DNA of 64,000 nt from Diphasiastrum complanatum (GCA_029204225.1 CM055111.1:14813861-14877860), one strand, 5' to 3'; positions 23,957 through 36,131 are shown, counted from the stretch's first letter. The notes: generated by a model not told the origin, from the letters alone. Numbers and translations: made by a program.

Positions 23957-24636
23957 ATTGATTTTTGCATTGATTTTGGCTCTCCATGGAGCTCGAGTTC
24001 TAATCAACAATATCTAAGCTTAATCAAGCACAATTATCATGAAAGTATGTACTTGTGATGAGGATCAATGAGGTCCAATCTCATGATGACACCAAAGTTT
24101 TGTTGTCCTTCTCTCTCTATTATAAAGTATTTTGAATTGAATTTTGGAGTTGCCATTGACAATCAACCCTTAATAATAATAGAATCTAAATAAAGAATAT
24201 CTATTTTAGTCCACATGTTTGGGACTTTTGTATAAGAGTGATAAAGATGATGTATGTGTTCTATCAGTATGACATTTGAATATTCCATTTCTCACATTGA
24301 GTTAACCTTGAGTGCATTGCCTAGGTATTGACATCATAGATCATAGACTAATAGTTGGATAATTGTCAAGAAAATTTTTCCACACGACAAGTTATAGGGT
24401 GTGCAAACAAAAAACATGGGACCCAATCCTTATGAATATTCCATTGGTGATGTCTTTACGCAGAATAAAGTCATGCCATTTGGCGAATTGAGCAGATTTT
24501 GAACCCTTGCTAGATGTAACAACCTTTAAAAGGACAACTTAAAATTTAAATATGAATAGACAAAAAAAGAAAGTGTGATATAGACTCAAACAATGTCATG
24601 TCCTTTGACAAATTTTACTAGCTTGTTGTCAAGTTG
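23957..24636 (+). repeat. Duplicated block, copy B
   Basis: Direct repeat of 13616-14381 with scattered substitutions and a 95-base gap. It ends at GTCAAGTTGG, about 30 bases before the LTR of Copia element E. Confidence 0.85.
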
Positions 24637-24666
24637 GGGACTTTTCATGTTTGAGCATCGCATAAC

Positions 24667-25368
24667 TGTGAAAGTACTATACTTTAGGACCATAAAATGA
24701 ATCTACAAAAGATCCACAAGAGTGATTGGATGCTTGCTTAACAATCTATCAAAAAACTAGACACAAAAAAGTTGATCTAGATTGGCAATTTGACAAACAA
24801 CAAGCATTAACAATCAAAAGCATTGATAAACATTGAAATCCGAGCTCACACATGTGTACTATAGGCTGTAGTACGGCCTTCAACCTAAGAAACAAGTAGA
24901 AATTGATTTGGTTTCATTTGGATCACAAAAACTCAATGTACATAGTGAACTAGCTTGAGATTGCCAATGAGCTCCAAAAATTTTCTATCTTCTCACTATG
25001 GAGAGAGGGAATACATAGCAAATTCGACTTCCTTCTTGAAGTTAGGTGGATTTCCAGCATGTAATAAGGAAGTTAACTCACTCTCCTTGACCTAAAATGA
25101 AACCCTAGTCTATTTCCTAGAGTTATGCTTGGTAGGTAGCTAGTTGGTCAAATTTTCACCTTAAACATAGGTGTAGGTCCTATAAAGTAGGGATGACCAC
25201 CAAATGGACATGCCCAACTCTCTTGACTTGACCTAACCTACATTAGGATGGGTTTCCCATGTGGCATCATGGCCTCACATGTGTGGGACCCACTTGTGTA
25301 CACAATTTACACTATTCTACATGGTTTTTGATCAAGCTAGATTTGCCAATTTTTGGCAATTCTCCACA
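24667..25368 (-). mobile_element. 3' LTR of Copia element E
   Basis: The 702-bp LTR runs TGTGAAAG...CTCCACA on the plus strand. On the minus strand a GAGGAGGAG polypurine tract (25369-25377) lies just before it. It nearly equals the right LTR at 28371-28865: I count about 13 differences by eye over about 495 aligned bases. Confidence 0.92.
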
Positions 25369-25569
25369 CTCCTCCTCAAATTTAGCTTGATCTATTTACA
25401 ACTCTCTTGATAGATGAATGAAAGTGTCTAGAAAATCCAGCTACAAACAAGGAACTTTTGAGACTCCAATAGAGAATGATGTCCATGAAGGATCTTTCAC
25501 CACCTCTTAAAGGATCCCTTACAAGATGTTCCACAAATGTGTCTATATACATGTAGCACACTTCAAAAA

Positions 25570-26325
25570 CTATACATCATGCCAAGCCATGGATTCCAAG
25601 GCATTTTGTGCACTTGAAGATACATCAATTAAACTATTAAGTGCATACATAGTGTTGCCAAAGACAACTTGCCTTGCTTGATCCATATGATTGAGCCTTG
25701 ATGGCTCCATCTTGATACTCAAGATTCTTCTTGGAGTCCTCGGGTCTTGAGCTTGATCCTCCACTTGACTTGACTCCAAAACATCAATGAATTGAATAAG
25801 GTGGTGATCCAAAGGTTCTTCTTCAAGTTTACAATTCTTCCACTCTTGAAAGATCACATTTCCACCATTGACAAATTCTTTGGTGGAAAACAAGTAGATT
25901 CTACAATCTCTACTTGAAGAGCAAAACACTACCATTATTCCTATCATTGAAATAGGATAATCTTTGGTCCTTACATTGGAATGATCATGCACAAAGCATG
26001 TGGACACAAAGATTTCCAAAGCAAATGATGTTTCATCTTTTATGACTCTATTCAAACTACTACAAAAATAGTTATCCAATGAAATTGCTTTATCAACAAC
26101 AAATGTAGATTTCAAAGCATCCCATTTCATTGTCTTGTCATACAAAGTAATAAACACCATGAATCTTAAAGGTAAGAAACAAGTCACCTCATGTCTACTA
26201 CTACTTTCCAAAAAGTATTCAAAGATAGTAGACTCTCCAATGCTCACCACCCTTGCAAGATGCACACTTGAATGGACAATTTGCATGCAATTTGATGACT
26301 CGGCCATTGTCATTGAGGACTCCAT
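25570..26325 (-). pseudogene. Copia E integrase C-terminus and linker remnant
   Basis: The 251-codon frame contains GIMVVFCSSSRDCRIYLFST and GGNVIFQEWKNCKLEEEPL. These match the end of Copia integrase (the GY-S-K-YR-Y and DVxFxE motifs) and the linker to RT, ending RPRTP-like and RILSIKMEPSRLNH. The first 120 residues are not recognisable. RT and RNase H, which should follow, are gone, and the sequence passes to the polypurine tract within 200 bases. Confidence 0.7.
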
Positions 26326-27590
26326 GGAACTCTCATATTTTGAGGCTGATCCTCAAGATCTTCCTCCTTTTGATGCTCCTCCTCAATGCAAGCAAGATCA
26401 CACTTTGCCAAGATCTCCTCTTGAGTGATCTCCTCCTTTGCCAAGCTCATTCTTTCAAAAGCAACACTAGCTTCCAACTTAAACAATCTTCCATGTTTAA
26501 ATCCCTTTGCAATGCAAACATCATTCTTCAAGATGAAGCAAACACCATGCTTAAAGTGGACATCCAAACCACTCTCTAAGAGTAGACCAACACTAAGCAT
26601 ATTCTTGGTGATTGATGGTACATAAAGGACATTTTCTAGATCCATGCATTTTGAGGATTCTAGATACAAAGAGATGGTGCCAACACCATCTATCCTACAC
26701 TCTTCATCATTTGCAGTAAATACAAACTTTTTAGCAACATTGAAAGAGTGTAAGGTTGAGAAAAAGTCCTTTTCACAAGACATGTGAGAGCTAGCCCCAC
26801 TGTTGATCCACCAATTGTCTCTTGAATTGCCATTGCTTGTTGGTGAGGATGTAGATGCCATCAAGAATACATCTACTTCATCCTCCTCCTCCTCCTTTGC
26901 AAGGTTTCCTTGTTTGTCCTCCTCCACTTGTGCTCTTAGCCTCTTGTAGCATTCAGATGCATAATGCCCCTTCCTTCCACAAAAGAAGCATTTTTGCTTT
27001 GACTTGTCCTTTGAGCTTGATGCATCATCCTCTTCTTTGGCCTCCTTTGGATGCTTCTTCTTTCCATTGGTCTTCTTTTTGACCTTGAATGAGAAATTGG
27101 CTTTCTCATCACCATCCTGCAATGACAAGGAACTCATCCTAGATTTTGCATGGAGCATCCTACACCTATTTAGAGACTTGATTCTGAGTACATAATCTTG
27201 TGCACTCTCCTCACTTCTCCTCATGCTTTGCAAAATTTGATTTCTAAGCATAAGAACTCTAGAAGTGTTGCTAGACTCATAGACCGATTTTAAAGACTCC
27301 CAAGCCTCTTTAGCATTAGTACAAGCTGATACTTCTCTCAACAAATCATTGCTCACATTCATCTTCACACAATGAAGTGCAAGCCTAAATCTCTTCTTGT
27401 ATCTAGCTAACTCCTGTGCACCTAGAGGTTCATCTTCATCTTCAATCAAGAACTCATAAAGGTCTTGGAGCACCAAGATTGACTCCATTCTAACCTTCCA
27501 AATAGCATAATTTTTAGAATTCAACCTCTCACTAGCTTCTAGAAGGTATGCTCCAGCAGATCCCATCTTACTAGTGACTTCTAACAACAA
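26310..27590 (-). pseudogene. Copia E gag and protease
   Basis: The 426-codon frame starts with Gag: ERLNSKNYAIWKVRMESIL, AKEAWESLKSVY and SRVLMLRNQILQSMRRSEES. A stretch after about residue 140 appears deleted compared with the gag at 36439. The zinc knuckle CFFCGRKGHYASEC is at residues 201-214. Protease follows: WWINSGASSHM at about 261-270, with Asn in place of the catalytic Asp, so it cannot be active. VLYVPSITKNMLSV is the usual Copia protease C-terminal motif. The frame then ends in an acidic tail, with pre-integrase and integrase core missing. Confidence 0.9.
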
Positions 27591-27598
27591 GAAATATA

Positions 27599-27935
27599 TT
27601 TGATTGACTTGAAACTCACAAAGGTCTCACAGTTGCAGTGTTTCACTCAAATTTGATTTCTAATCCAGAAAATGGACTTATAATCACAGCTCTATCACTC
27701 CCTCACAAAGCTGGAATGAAGATAAGATGAAGTGAAAACTACTTTCAAACAAATCTTGCCAAGAAATGGATTTGATTGTCTCTAGAAACTCACTAAGGTC
27801 TCTCTCTTGTAGTTTTTCACTCAAATTACATTTCTAATCCAACAAATGGACTTATAATCTCAGTTCTAGCACTCCCTCACAAAGTTGGAATGAAGATAAG
27901 ATGATGTGAAATCTACTTACAATCAAATCTTGCCA
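27599..27935 (-). repeat. Tandem duplication in Copia E leader
   Basis: Two units of about 165 bases (27599-27762 and 27771-27935) are similar throughout, each ending AAATCTTGCCAA. They lie between the gag start and the primer site, in the packaging-signal region of a retrotransposon leader. Confidence 0.8.
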
Positions 27936-28358
27936 ATTTTGGCTATTTTTGGACAAAAAAATGACTTAATCTCTTTCTTCCTTCTTGGTGTACTTTCAAG
28001 ACCTGTTTTTAACCTTAATAGGACTTGAACTCAGCCTAGATTAATTAGATTCCATGAAAAAAATTTAAATCTAATCAATGGCAAATGATCTTGGTAGATT
28101 ATCCTAGGATCTCCACCAAAAATTACACCAACAGCTCACAAATTGAATTTTTTTGGATCACATGAATACCATGCATAAATGCAGGTTTAGAGGTGCCCAC
28201 ACATGTGGAAAGTATGGATTTGGACCCCTACCAAGTTTGGGATCAAATCTCCTCACCAAAATCAAGATTCTAGCTTGCCCTCTCAATACTAGTTTTTAGC
28301 ACCAAAACTTGCTAAAAATGGATTTGCATTAGATCAATGGCTTATGCTCTTGTACTTG
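27936..28358 (-). mobile_element. Rest of Copia E leader
   Basis: Non-coding DNA between the duplicated leader units and the primer site. It contains a CACATGTG palindrome near 28201-28208. Confidence 0.6.
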
Positions 28359-28370
28359 GCTCTGATACCA
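28359..28370 (-). other. Primer-binding site of Copia E
   Basis: GCTCTGATACCA on the plus strand, the exact complement of the tRNA-Met primer site, next to the LTR. Confidence 0.9.
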
Positions 28371-28865
28371 TGTGATAGTACTGTACTTTAGGACCATAAA
28401 TGGATCTACAAAAGATCTACAAGAGTGATTGGATGCTTGCTTAACAATCTATCCAAAAACTAGACACAAAAAAGTTGATCTAGATTGGCAATTTGACAAA
28501 CAACAAGCATTAACAATCAAAAGCATTGATAAACATTGAAATCCGAGCTCAAACGTGTGTAGTACAGGCTGTAGTATGGCCTTCAACCTGAGAAACAAGT
28601 AGAAATTGATTTGGTTTCATTTGGATCACAAAAACTCAGTGTACATAGTGAACTAGCTTGAGATTGCCAATGAGCTCCAAAAATTTTCTATCTTCTCACT
28701 ATGGAGAGAGGGAATACATAGCAAATTCGACTTCCTTCTTGAAGTTAGGTGGATTTCCAGCATGTAATAAGGAAGTTAACTCACTCTCCTTGACCTAAAA
28801 TGAAACCCTAGTCTATTTCCTAGAGTTATGCTTGGTAGGTAGCTAGTTGGTCAAATTTTCACCTT
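28371..28865 (-). mobile_element. 5' LTR of Copia E, truncated
   Basis: Begins TGTGATAG next to the primer site and matches the left LTR until TTTTCACCTT, where it is cut off. About 200 bases are missing. The next bases are germin-like coding sequence, so a deletion removed the LTR end, the flank and the 5' half of the germin copy. Confidence 0.9.
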
Positions 28866-28869
28866 TAAT

Positions 28870-29075
28870 TCTTCAATCAAACATTGCAAGCAAATGATGT
28901 TTTTGTGGTTCCTCGTGGTATGGTCCACTTTATGATGAACTTGGACCCTCAAAAAGAGGTGAAGGTTATATTCTCCTTCAGTAGTGCAAACTCAGGGATA
29001 GTTAACCTTTCCAGCAAGCTGCTCCTCTCAGACATGCCTCAACTAGTTCTTCAACAGCCCCTTAACGTGGTTTGA
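28870..29075 (+). pseudogene. Germin-like protein fragment, copy B
   Basis: Only the last 68 codons of the cupin remain, aligning with 16207-16412. Box 2 DVFVVPRGMVHFMMN is intact, with the PRG that copy A has lost. The frame reads through to MPQLVLQQPLNVV and a TGA shared with copy A. DNA similarity continues to 29186. There is no start codon, signal peptide or box 1, so it is not a functional gene. Confidence 0.88.
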
Positions 29076-29186
29076 GCCTTGAGCATGAAGTTTACTAGTT
29101 GGAATTTTTGTACATCAAAACATCATGTCAGGAATTTTTGTCAAAGCAACAATAAGCTTAGAGCTTAGCTTGTTTTGTAGAGTATT

Positions 29187-30514
29187 TACAAATAGATTAA
29201 TCAAAATAAGCTCATGTAATATTTGAACTAATATTGCAATGACTAGTTTTACAATATAGCCAATGGCGTTCTAGCTAATACGTAGGTTTTTACTCATATA
29301 AATTTGAGTACCAGCAGGTCTTTCCAGAAAAGTTATAATCATGTACTTTGTTGCTTTCACCCCAATAAAAACATAGCTTGATTTTATTGCTATGTTTAGC
29401 ACATCATGTGCAACTTGACGTTTGATTTTAGGTGGACATCTTTTTTGAAGTTTCATTTGATAGACTTTGTGGATCCAATGTTGAAACTTTTGATTCAATT
29501 GATATAATTACTTTATACTTGATTCAAGAATTTGCTATCAAGAATTTTCCTAATCCACTGTAGGGACCATTGCACAACTTTTTACTAAGCTATAGTGTAA
29601 GGGTTGAAGATCTTGAAGCTTTTTTAATTAGTATAAGTGTTCATCATCATTTATAAACGATAATTTTAAAAGCAAACCTTTGATTTCTTCCTTTAATTGG
29701 GATCTAGGATAGCTTGTAGTCATTTAAATTTACACTCCTAAATTAGTGCAAGCTTTATGTCACATGAGTTTATTATTTTGCCACATATAGCCAATGATGT
29801 CTCGAATATGTTGACTATGAGAACAAGTTTGCTGATGTGGGCTCAAGAATTGCCACTCATCCAATAGTTTGTGATGAAAAGGTGAAAGAAACAACAAAAT
29901 GGATCCTTAAGAAGCTATATTTACCATAATAGATGACATAATACATGAGCTTGAACCATATTTTGTGTCATTTTCGTGTAGGTGGATATAAGTACCATGG
30001 AACAGGTAGAAGGGGACGTCCCATTATGCCACATTCCAAGGACATTCTACTTGTTCTCACGTCAATGTTGCACTTTGGAAGGTCATTTTGCATTTTGAGG
30101 CCATTTTGCTTTTTCCCATGTACTCTAGGAATATGAAGCTTCAAGCTAGTGCACCTTATAAGAACTTATTGACGTAATTTTAGAAGGGTTTTTTTTTTTA
30201 AAGGAAGAAGATGACAAAGTTGTTGATGTAATTGTGAGTGATGTTTTTTTAACCAAAAACATAAATTAATCTATAAGGCATAAGTGAGGCAATAGGAATC
30301 TAGAGGCAAAATGGACATTAGTCTACTTAAAAATCACATAATTTAATAACCAATATTAGTAGCACTTGACATACATTACAAGACAAGCTACTTAACTCAA
30401 TTGGTCCCTTAAGTTGCAGCTCCCTTCAATGCTCTCGAAATGGTTTCAAGCCAAACTTGTAAATCCAACCCTCAAGTTGTAGCTCCCATCTAGACCTTTG
30501 AAGGCATTTCAAGT
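29187..30514. other. No recognised gene
   Basis: Downstream of germin copy B. A 75-codon minus frame at 29271-29498 (KRCPPKIKRQVAHDVLNIAIK) is basic and matches nothing I know. Other frames are short. The part just right of 29186 may be the original downstream flank of the germin gene, which copy A lost to element G1. Confidence 0.4.
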
Positions 30515-30828
30515 CTCCCGCGAAAGGGTCTAGTTAACGATTAGACTGAAAATACATTCACCTATACCATAGGAGTTATACTTAACTATGAGTTAAAGTT
30601 ACTCTAGTTTATCATGTCTTTTCGTATGGAGGTTGTCCAAGACAATGTCTTTTCCTTGATTACAAGGTCTTGCCCTTAATTACAAGGCAAGTACTTAGGA
30701 GATATATTCCCGAAAAATGACTTAGTCCTCTTCATGATTTATACTTATCCAGCTCATATCTTCATTTTCGAGTATATCATGCCATATTTCTGTTGATATT
30801 CAATATTTAACATTTTCGTGGCATCACA
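30515..30828 (-). mobile_element. Gypsy LTR fragment
   Basis: Matches 52118-52455 nearly throughout, both ending ATCACA. It lacks two short stretches present there. The end is identified as an LTR end because a polypurine tract follows the other copy. Strand is inferred from that copy. Confidence 0.75.
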
Positions 30829-30837
30829 ACGTGTTTT

Positions 30838-31190
30838 ATGTATCATAAATTAAGAAAAACTTACTCTCAGTATCAGCTATTGCTAAGCAACACAGTGCAG
30901 TTTAATAAAGAGCAGTGTCTCATCAAGAGGAAGGATAATGAAGTAGTAGCTGAGAACATATTTGCAAGGCGGTTGTACAAACTTTGGGCTCAGGAGGTGT
31001 ATCATCATGCAAGTGTTCCGGATATTGGATCAGTGAGTAAGTTATGGCACGAGTGGTTTGGACATCTGAATGACAAAAGTCTACAAGTCTTGAGAAAATA
31101 TAGCATGGTTACATGTTTACCTCAAGTTGTTTTTTCTGATCACAAGGTTTGTGAAGGCTGTGTCATATGTTGTGAATCTAATGTTGAAAA
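30838..31190 (+). pseudogene. Copia pre-integrase fragment
   Basis: The plus strand encodes VQFNKEQCLIKRKDNEVVAE, then LWHEWFGHLNDKSLQVLRK and KVCEGCVIC. This is the GAG-pre-integrase region plus the first Cys residues of the integrase zinc region. Sequence beyond about 31190 diverges and meets a primer site of opposite orientation. Nothing of protease or integrase core remains. Confidence 0.82.
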
Positions 31191-31204
31191 ATCTGATGTC
31201 CAAT

Positions 31205-31216
31205 GCTCTGATACCA
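31205..31216 (-). other. Primer-binding site, minus orientation
   Basis: GCTCTGATACCA on the plus strand. Four bases separate it from the likely LTR end TGAAAGTTG at 31221. Confidence 0.75.
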
Positions 31217-31220
31217 CTAT

Positions 31221-31985
31221 TGAAAGTTGTTTTGAAATCCGGATGGAGTTCGATTCTGTCTGCCAACTACTACCTACTAGATCATATCTACAATCCTTAA
31301 GAGTGTAGACAAACACTGTTGACCTACGTTATAATTCATTTAAGCATTGGACAAAGATGAACCAATGTGCGGAATAAAGAATAAACAACTGAACGTGAAT
31401 AGACAACAATTAGACATCCAAGCATTCGAGATCGTTCAAGTTGAAACTATATGTGCATTTAAGCTACTGTATTATCAATGATCCTTTTGTAAGAGTGCTG
31501 TTGTGACAAACCCACACAGTGCGTCGGCGTTAGAGAAGCTATGTTCTCTCACGAATAATGTCAAATATTCTCGCTTACTAGCAGACTTCTTGGAGGTCGT
31601 CTCAGCAACACTATGCTTAGCTCAGGTTGACACTCAACCAATTGAAAGTCCAATTGATTCTCTCATCTTAAATCTATTTATATGGATGGAGAGAGAAAGG
31701 TTAATCTAATCTCTGATTACAAGAACGATTGGTTAGGCACATTCTAACGGTGATCAGTTTGTCGTTGCCATCGCCCATGAAGATGATAGTCCTCCTGGTA
31801 CTTGGCTTGATCTTGGGTGTACTTGAAGTATGAAGATCCACCACCTTTCAGTCTTCTGGTGTTGTTCGGGCATCACCTTCACCTTTGAGATCCTTCGGTC
31901 TTCGAACATCCGACCTTCGTCTTTGAGCTCCTTCAACTGTCGAACATCTGACCTTCACCTTCGAGTGTCCTTCAACTAAAACCGT
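31221..31985 (-). mobile_element. Probable Copia LTR (H)
   Basis: It lies between a primer site (left) and the RNase H end of a minus Copia (right). The left end is TGAAAG. A TTTATATGGA near 31676 could be a reversed TATA region. The right border is approximate. Having pol on one side and a primer site on the other is not the order of a single intact element. Confidence 0.5.
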
Positions 31986-31989
31986 TATG

Positions 31990-33330
31990 TGGCAGTTATG
32001 GTCTGGAACGGATTTGCCTACGAGTAGTTCCCTTGTATTCTTGCAGACTCGAACTCAAAAGCTAGCAAATCTTTGTGGGTATAAACATTTAGTTTCTTCA
32101 GTTTCCTCTCAAAGCGTGGCAGCTCTTTGCCTCTTGAACAATCCTTTGTCTAAGGGCTTGGTAAAGATGTCTGCTACCATCTGTTTTATTCAGATGAAGG
32201 TGGTTTTCAGCTCGTTCTTTTCGACTAGGTCTCTTATCAAATGGTACCTGATTGCAATGTGTTTCATTATGAAATGAACACGAGATCCTTCATCAAGTGT
32301 ATGGCAGAAGTGTTATCCATTTGCAAGATCAGAGGTTTTTTGGTCGTTTCACCCAGTCCGTCGAGGAACTATCTGAGCCATGTGAGTTCGTTTGTCATTT
32401 TTGTGGCTATGACATATTCTGCTTCGTAGGATGGCTGAGCTCTGATGGTCTGCTTCTTGCTGACCTAGAGAATTGATGCATTTGCTACAATGGTGCACCC
32501 TTCTAAGACATGTTTACAGTTGTCCTTGAGTGATGCCCAACTTGCATTGTTGTAGGAGTGCATCTGGAATTTGGCATCACGAGAGTAACACAGTCCGAAA
32601 TCTTTCATCTTTTGAAAGTACTATAGGATTCGCTTCACGATCTTCCAGTGCATAAGACCTGGGTTCACGTTGAATTAGATCAACCTAAACATAGGATGAG
32701 CAATGTTAGGGTGCATGTTATCTGCTAGATACATCAATGATCCAATTAGCCTTCTGTAAACGTGTGTTGCATGATCTCTTTCTCTTCATCAGTCTTTGAA
32801 CAATCTTTGTTTGTTAGAACTTTTTCTGCAACCATTGGGATGTTGGCCCCTTTGCAATTTGTCATCCTGAAATCATCTAGGATCTTATGGATGTACATGG
32901 ACTGATGAAGGTACAGCTTTCCTTTGTCATAGTTGTGGTCGATTTGCAAGTCTAGATAACATCTAGCTTCTCCTAGGTTTGTTATCTTGAAATGTTTCGA
33001 AATGTCACTCTTCACTTCGGCCATTAGCTCTTCGCTTCTGCATAGTATTAGTGTGTTGTCCACGTCCACAACAACAATGATGATCTCCTCATCTGTGACC
33101 TTTACATAAACATTGTAATCAGCCATCAGTGGTTGGAAACCCAAGGATCATAGGGTATGATCCTTCTTCTTGTACCACCACATTGTTGCACAGATTGCTT
33201 CAAACCGTAGATACTTTTGTGCATTCGACAAGCATAGGTGGGAAGTGATTTGCAGCTATAACCCTACGGTTGGTCCATATAGACTTCTTCATCTAATTCA
33301 TCATGTAAGAAAGTTGTCTTCTCATCGACT
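31990..33330 (-). pseudogene. Copia RT and RNase H, decayed
   Basis: From right to left the minus strand shows RT: DELDEEVYMDQP, then SIYGLKQS, then the frame at 32746-33144 with VDVDNTLILC where YVDDMLIL is expected. The first Asp survives and the second is Asn. KHFKITNLGEARCYLDLQI follows. RNase H continues with SYNNASWASLKDN-like and MDNTSAIHLMKD motifs, broken by several stops. It ends near 31990 before LTR H. The upstream pol and gag are missing; the fragment meets Gypsy LTR sequence at 33343. Confidence 0.88.
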
Positions 33331-33342
33331 ATGTGAATCCTG

Positions 33343-34195
33343 AGGTCTGAGGTGTCCAAAATGAGTGTGAGAGGTGTAAGGGAGACTCTAGGAGAAGTAA
33401 AGTGAGAGGGTGAGGTGTATAGGTGTGAGAGGGTGTTTATCAACTAGTTAAAGCAAAAGGGGTGGAGTAGGAGGGCGCATTTTCCTAGGTGTCTTATGGC
33501 TTACAAGCCATTGGGCAAAGTAGGTAGTTTACATATTGATAAGGATTGAAGGTAGGTAGCTTAACATTTAATGTTAGCCACTTTCAAGTTGAATTTTTCT
33601 TAGTTTATGACATTGGGACTCACCCCAAGTTTTCATGACATGGGAAAGGCTTTGTATATGTCCATCTTATCTTGCATAATTTTCATCAATTCCTAGGCCC
33701 TTTTTTCTAGGAGTTGCCCATCCCCAATCATAATGGAGTGTGACACAAAGGGTGATCAGTCCTTTGGTTTCTTCTCCAAATCTTTATAGACTCGATTGAA
33801 GCTTCTTTATAGACTTTGGAGAAAGCCTTCTTCAGGTACCACCTTCAAGCTTTAAGAAGCTTCTTTAGTTCATTCTTTAGGTACTCTTCTTAGTACCTGC
33901 ACATACCCTTAAGAAAAGGTTAGAAGTCATACCATAAAATGGTTCATCATTAGATTCTATTTCTAGAAAATCCATAAATGGGTTGTTTACAAGTAATGAT
34001 ACCTGCACGCATATTTCATCACTTAGAGTAATAAGTCCAATTGCTAGAATTCTTGGTTCTAACTTCAGGAAAAGCTTCAAAAGAATTTGGTCCACCATTA
34101 TACAACTCTAATAATCCAAAAGATGTTTCCTATAAAAAGAATGGAAGACTGGATAGCCTTTATTTCTTGGTCAATTTGGTCTATACAATTTTACA
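33343..34195 (-). mobile_element. LTR of reverse Gypsy copy G1', truncated
   Basis: Reverse complement of the first 850 bases of the G1 3' LTR (20253 to about 21065). It starts on the minus strand with TGTAAAATTG and breaks off at CTGAGGTGTCC. That is the same LTR position at which the 5' LTR of G1 begins (16530). The TATA box and microsatellite part are absent. Confidence 0.88.
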
Positions 34196-34202
34196 CCCCT
34201 TC
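34196..34202 (-). other. Polypurine tract of G1'
   Basis: CCCCT on the plus strand directly beside the LTR, matching the GGAGGGG of G1. Confidence 0.55.
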
Positions 34203-34299
34203 GATGCATTAAGCATTGTCCTCAACGGACATTTCTCAAATAAACATTTAAAATTTCTGGATATTCTTGGAAGAATTCTTCTTCCATCCATCTTGCATC

Positions 34300-34665
34300 T
34301 TGAGGTATATGTCCTAGAAAATGTATCTTTTCTAGGAAGAATTAGTTTTTCTTGCCTTTTATGAGAAGTGAGTTTTCTTGTAGGGTTCGAAAGACGATAT
34401 CTAGATGTCTTTTATGCTCTTCTTCATTTGCACTGAAGACTAAGATATCATCAAAGAATGTTCCTACAAAACGTCTGTGGGGTTGAAAGACTCGTTCCAT
34501 CATTCTATTGAGTGTTGCGGTAGCATTAGTAAGACCAAATGGTACCACTAAACTTTCATAAAGGCCAGTATTTGTCCTGAAAGTAGTTTTATGGACATCT
34601 TCAGGTGCTACCCTTTCTCTAACAAGTCATTAATTTTCTTGGAAATTTCTTCTTGTTGAGAATGG
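34300..34665 (-). pseudogene. Gypsy RT of G1', truncated
   Basis: The minus strand carries [20 protein letters not shown], then FFDDILVFSANEEEHKRHLD and the same end as G1, then the shared short tail. Between this and the protease frame, most of the RT fingers and palm (motif A region) are deleted, unlike G1. Both copies end RT at the same place before the polypurine tract. Confidence 0.88.
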
Positions 34666-34666
34666 C

Positions 34667-35344
34667 TTACCCTATAGGGAGGTCTATTGGATATCCAAGA
34701 ATAATGTCTATCATATGATCTTCAGGTCTTTCAAGGGGTAAGGACTTTGGTAACTCATCCGAAAAACAAGAAGAATACTTTAATAAAAAGTCTTTTCTAT
34801 TATTGTCCAAAGAATGTGCATTTCCATCAACATCATCATCATTCATTCTTTGAACAAACAACAAGTAAGAAAATACTACTTTCTTTAGTACTTTTGATAC
34901 TTGAATATGGCTTTCCAAAGGAATTGTTTCGCCACTCTGTCCTGCATGCACACTAACATCTTTACCTTTGTGCTTCCATGAAATCAAATGCTTATTGTAG
35001 TCCACCAGAGGATTGTGCATTTTGTGCCAAGGCATGCCTAAGATTACATCTACTCCCTGCAAAGGACCTACCATGAATTCTATAGGTTCATAGGAGTCGG
35101 AAATTTGGAGCTTAAGTTTTCCAATTAAGGGATAAATGTTTGCATCACCATCAACAAAAGCACCTTTAGCCTTAAGCATAGACTCGGAAAAAGAACCAAC
35201 TCCTATCTCTTGTGCAAGCTTAAAAGAGATGAAATTATGAGAGGAGCCTGCATCAAAGAGAATTAGACAGAGTTTGTTATGGACTTGTCCCCATGTTTTG
35301 AGAAGATCATGGGTTTGAGTATCTTCAATGCTTTGTAGGTCCAC
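34667..35344 (-). pseudogene. Gypsy protease and RT start of G1'
   Basis: This 225-codon frame is open where G1 has stops. Protease FDAGSSHNFISFKLAQEIG (Asp in D-A-G) and VDVILGMPWHKM are followed without a stop by [11 protein letters not shown]-like linker and [20 protein letters not shown]. The last residues are the RT N-terminus ([12 protein letters not shown]). It shows that protease and RT were one frame in the ancestor. The frame ends at the RT deletion. Confidence 0.9.
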
Positions 35345-36131
35345 CTACTTCCCTTTGTCTGCACTTGAAGCTTTGTCATCTTTGAGTGGACATTTGAAGA
35401 AAAGGTGTCCTTTTTCCCCACACTTGAAGCATCTTCCTTCCTTGCGATAGGCCTGCATTTGTTCTTTGGAAAGGTGTTGAGTCTTTTCTTTTGGAATTTG
35501 AGTTGTGGGAGATTCCTTCCTTTTGATCCCACCTCCATTTAGATGACTATCCTGCAGCTCAATTCTGGTAGCATAGTATATGACTTGTTCTAAAGTATCA
35601 ACTTGTACTAGATCTAAGCCATATAGTATGCTTCTATGCAAACCCGAATAGAACTTCCTTTTCTGTTCTTTCTTGGAAATGGAATGAGAAATTCTGAACT
35701 TTTAAAAACAACTCCCAAAATCTCTTTACATACCCAACGACTTTCTCATTTTGCTTTTGTCTAAAGATGTCCCAAGCAGCTAAAGTATCTTTCTTATATT
35801 ATTTTGGCAAAAAGTGGGCTTTAATTTGTTTTTCTAAAGCTATGACATGTGGATGTAGCTTCGTAATTAGATTTCATAGCTGCCCACCATAGTGATGCAT
35901 ACTTATCTAGATGTAACGTTGCAAATCAAATCTTGGAATGATTTGAATATCTACTTTTCTCAAGTATCAAGATTTCGAATCCAAGCAAGCAAACTCTCTT
36001 CATTGCTACTTTCTCAACTTAGAAAACTTAAAAAGTTTATTATCAATCTTAACAAACCTCCTTTTCCTAGATCGAGTAGAGGAAGTTGACTTGGAGGAAA
36101 CATGAGGTGATGACGACATAGATGAAGAGGA
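35345..36131 (-). pseudogene. Gypsy gag of G1'
   Basis: The minus strand aligns with G1 gag. The last frame (35345-35641) has YATRIELQDS and zinc knuckle CFKCGEKGHLFFKC. The capsid region 35650-36060 is frameshifted. Similarity ends at 36131 inside the Ser-rich N-terminus, so the gag start, leader, primer site and 5' LTR are lost. Confidence 0.88.
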
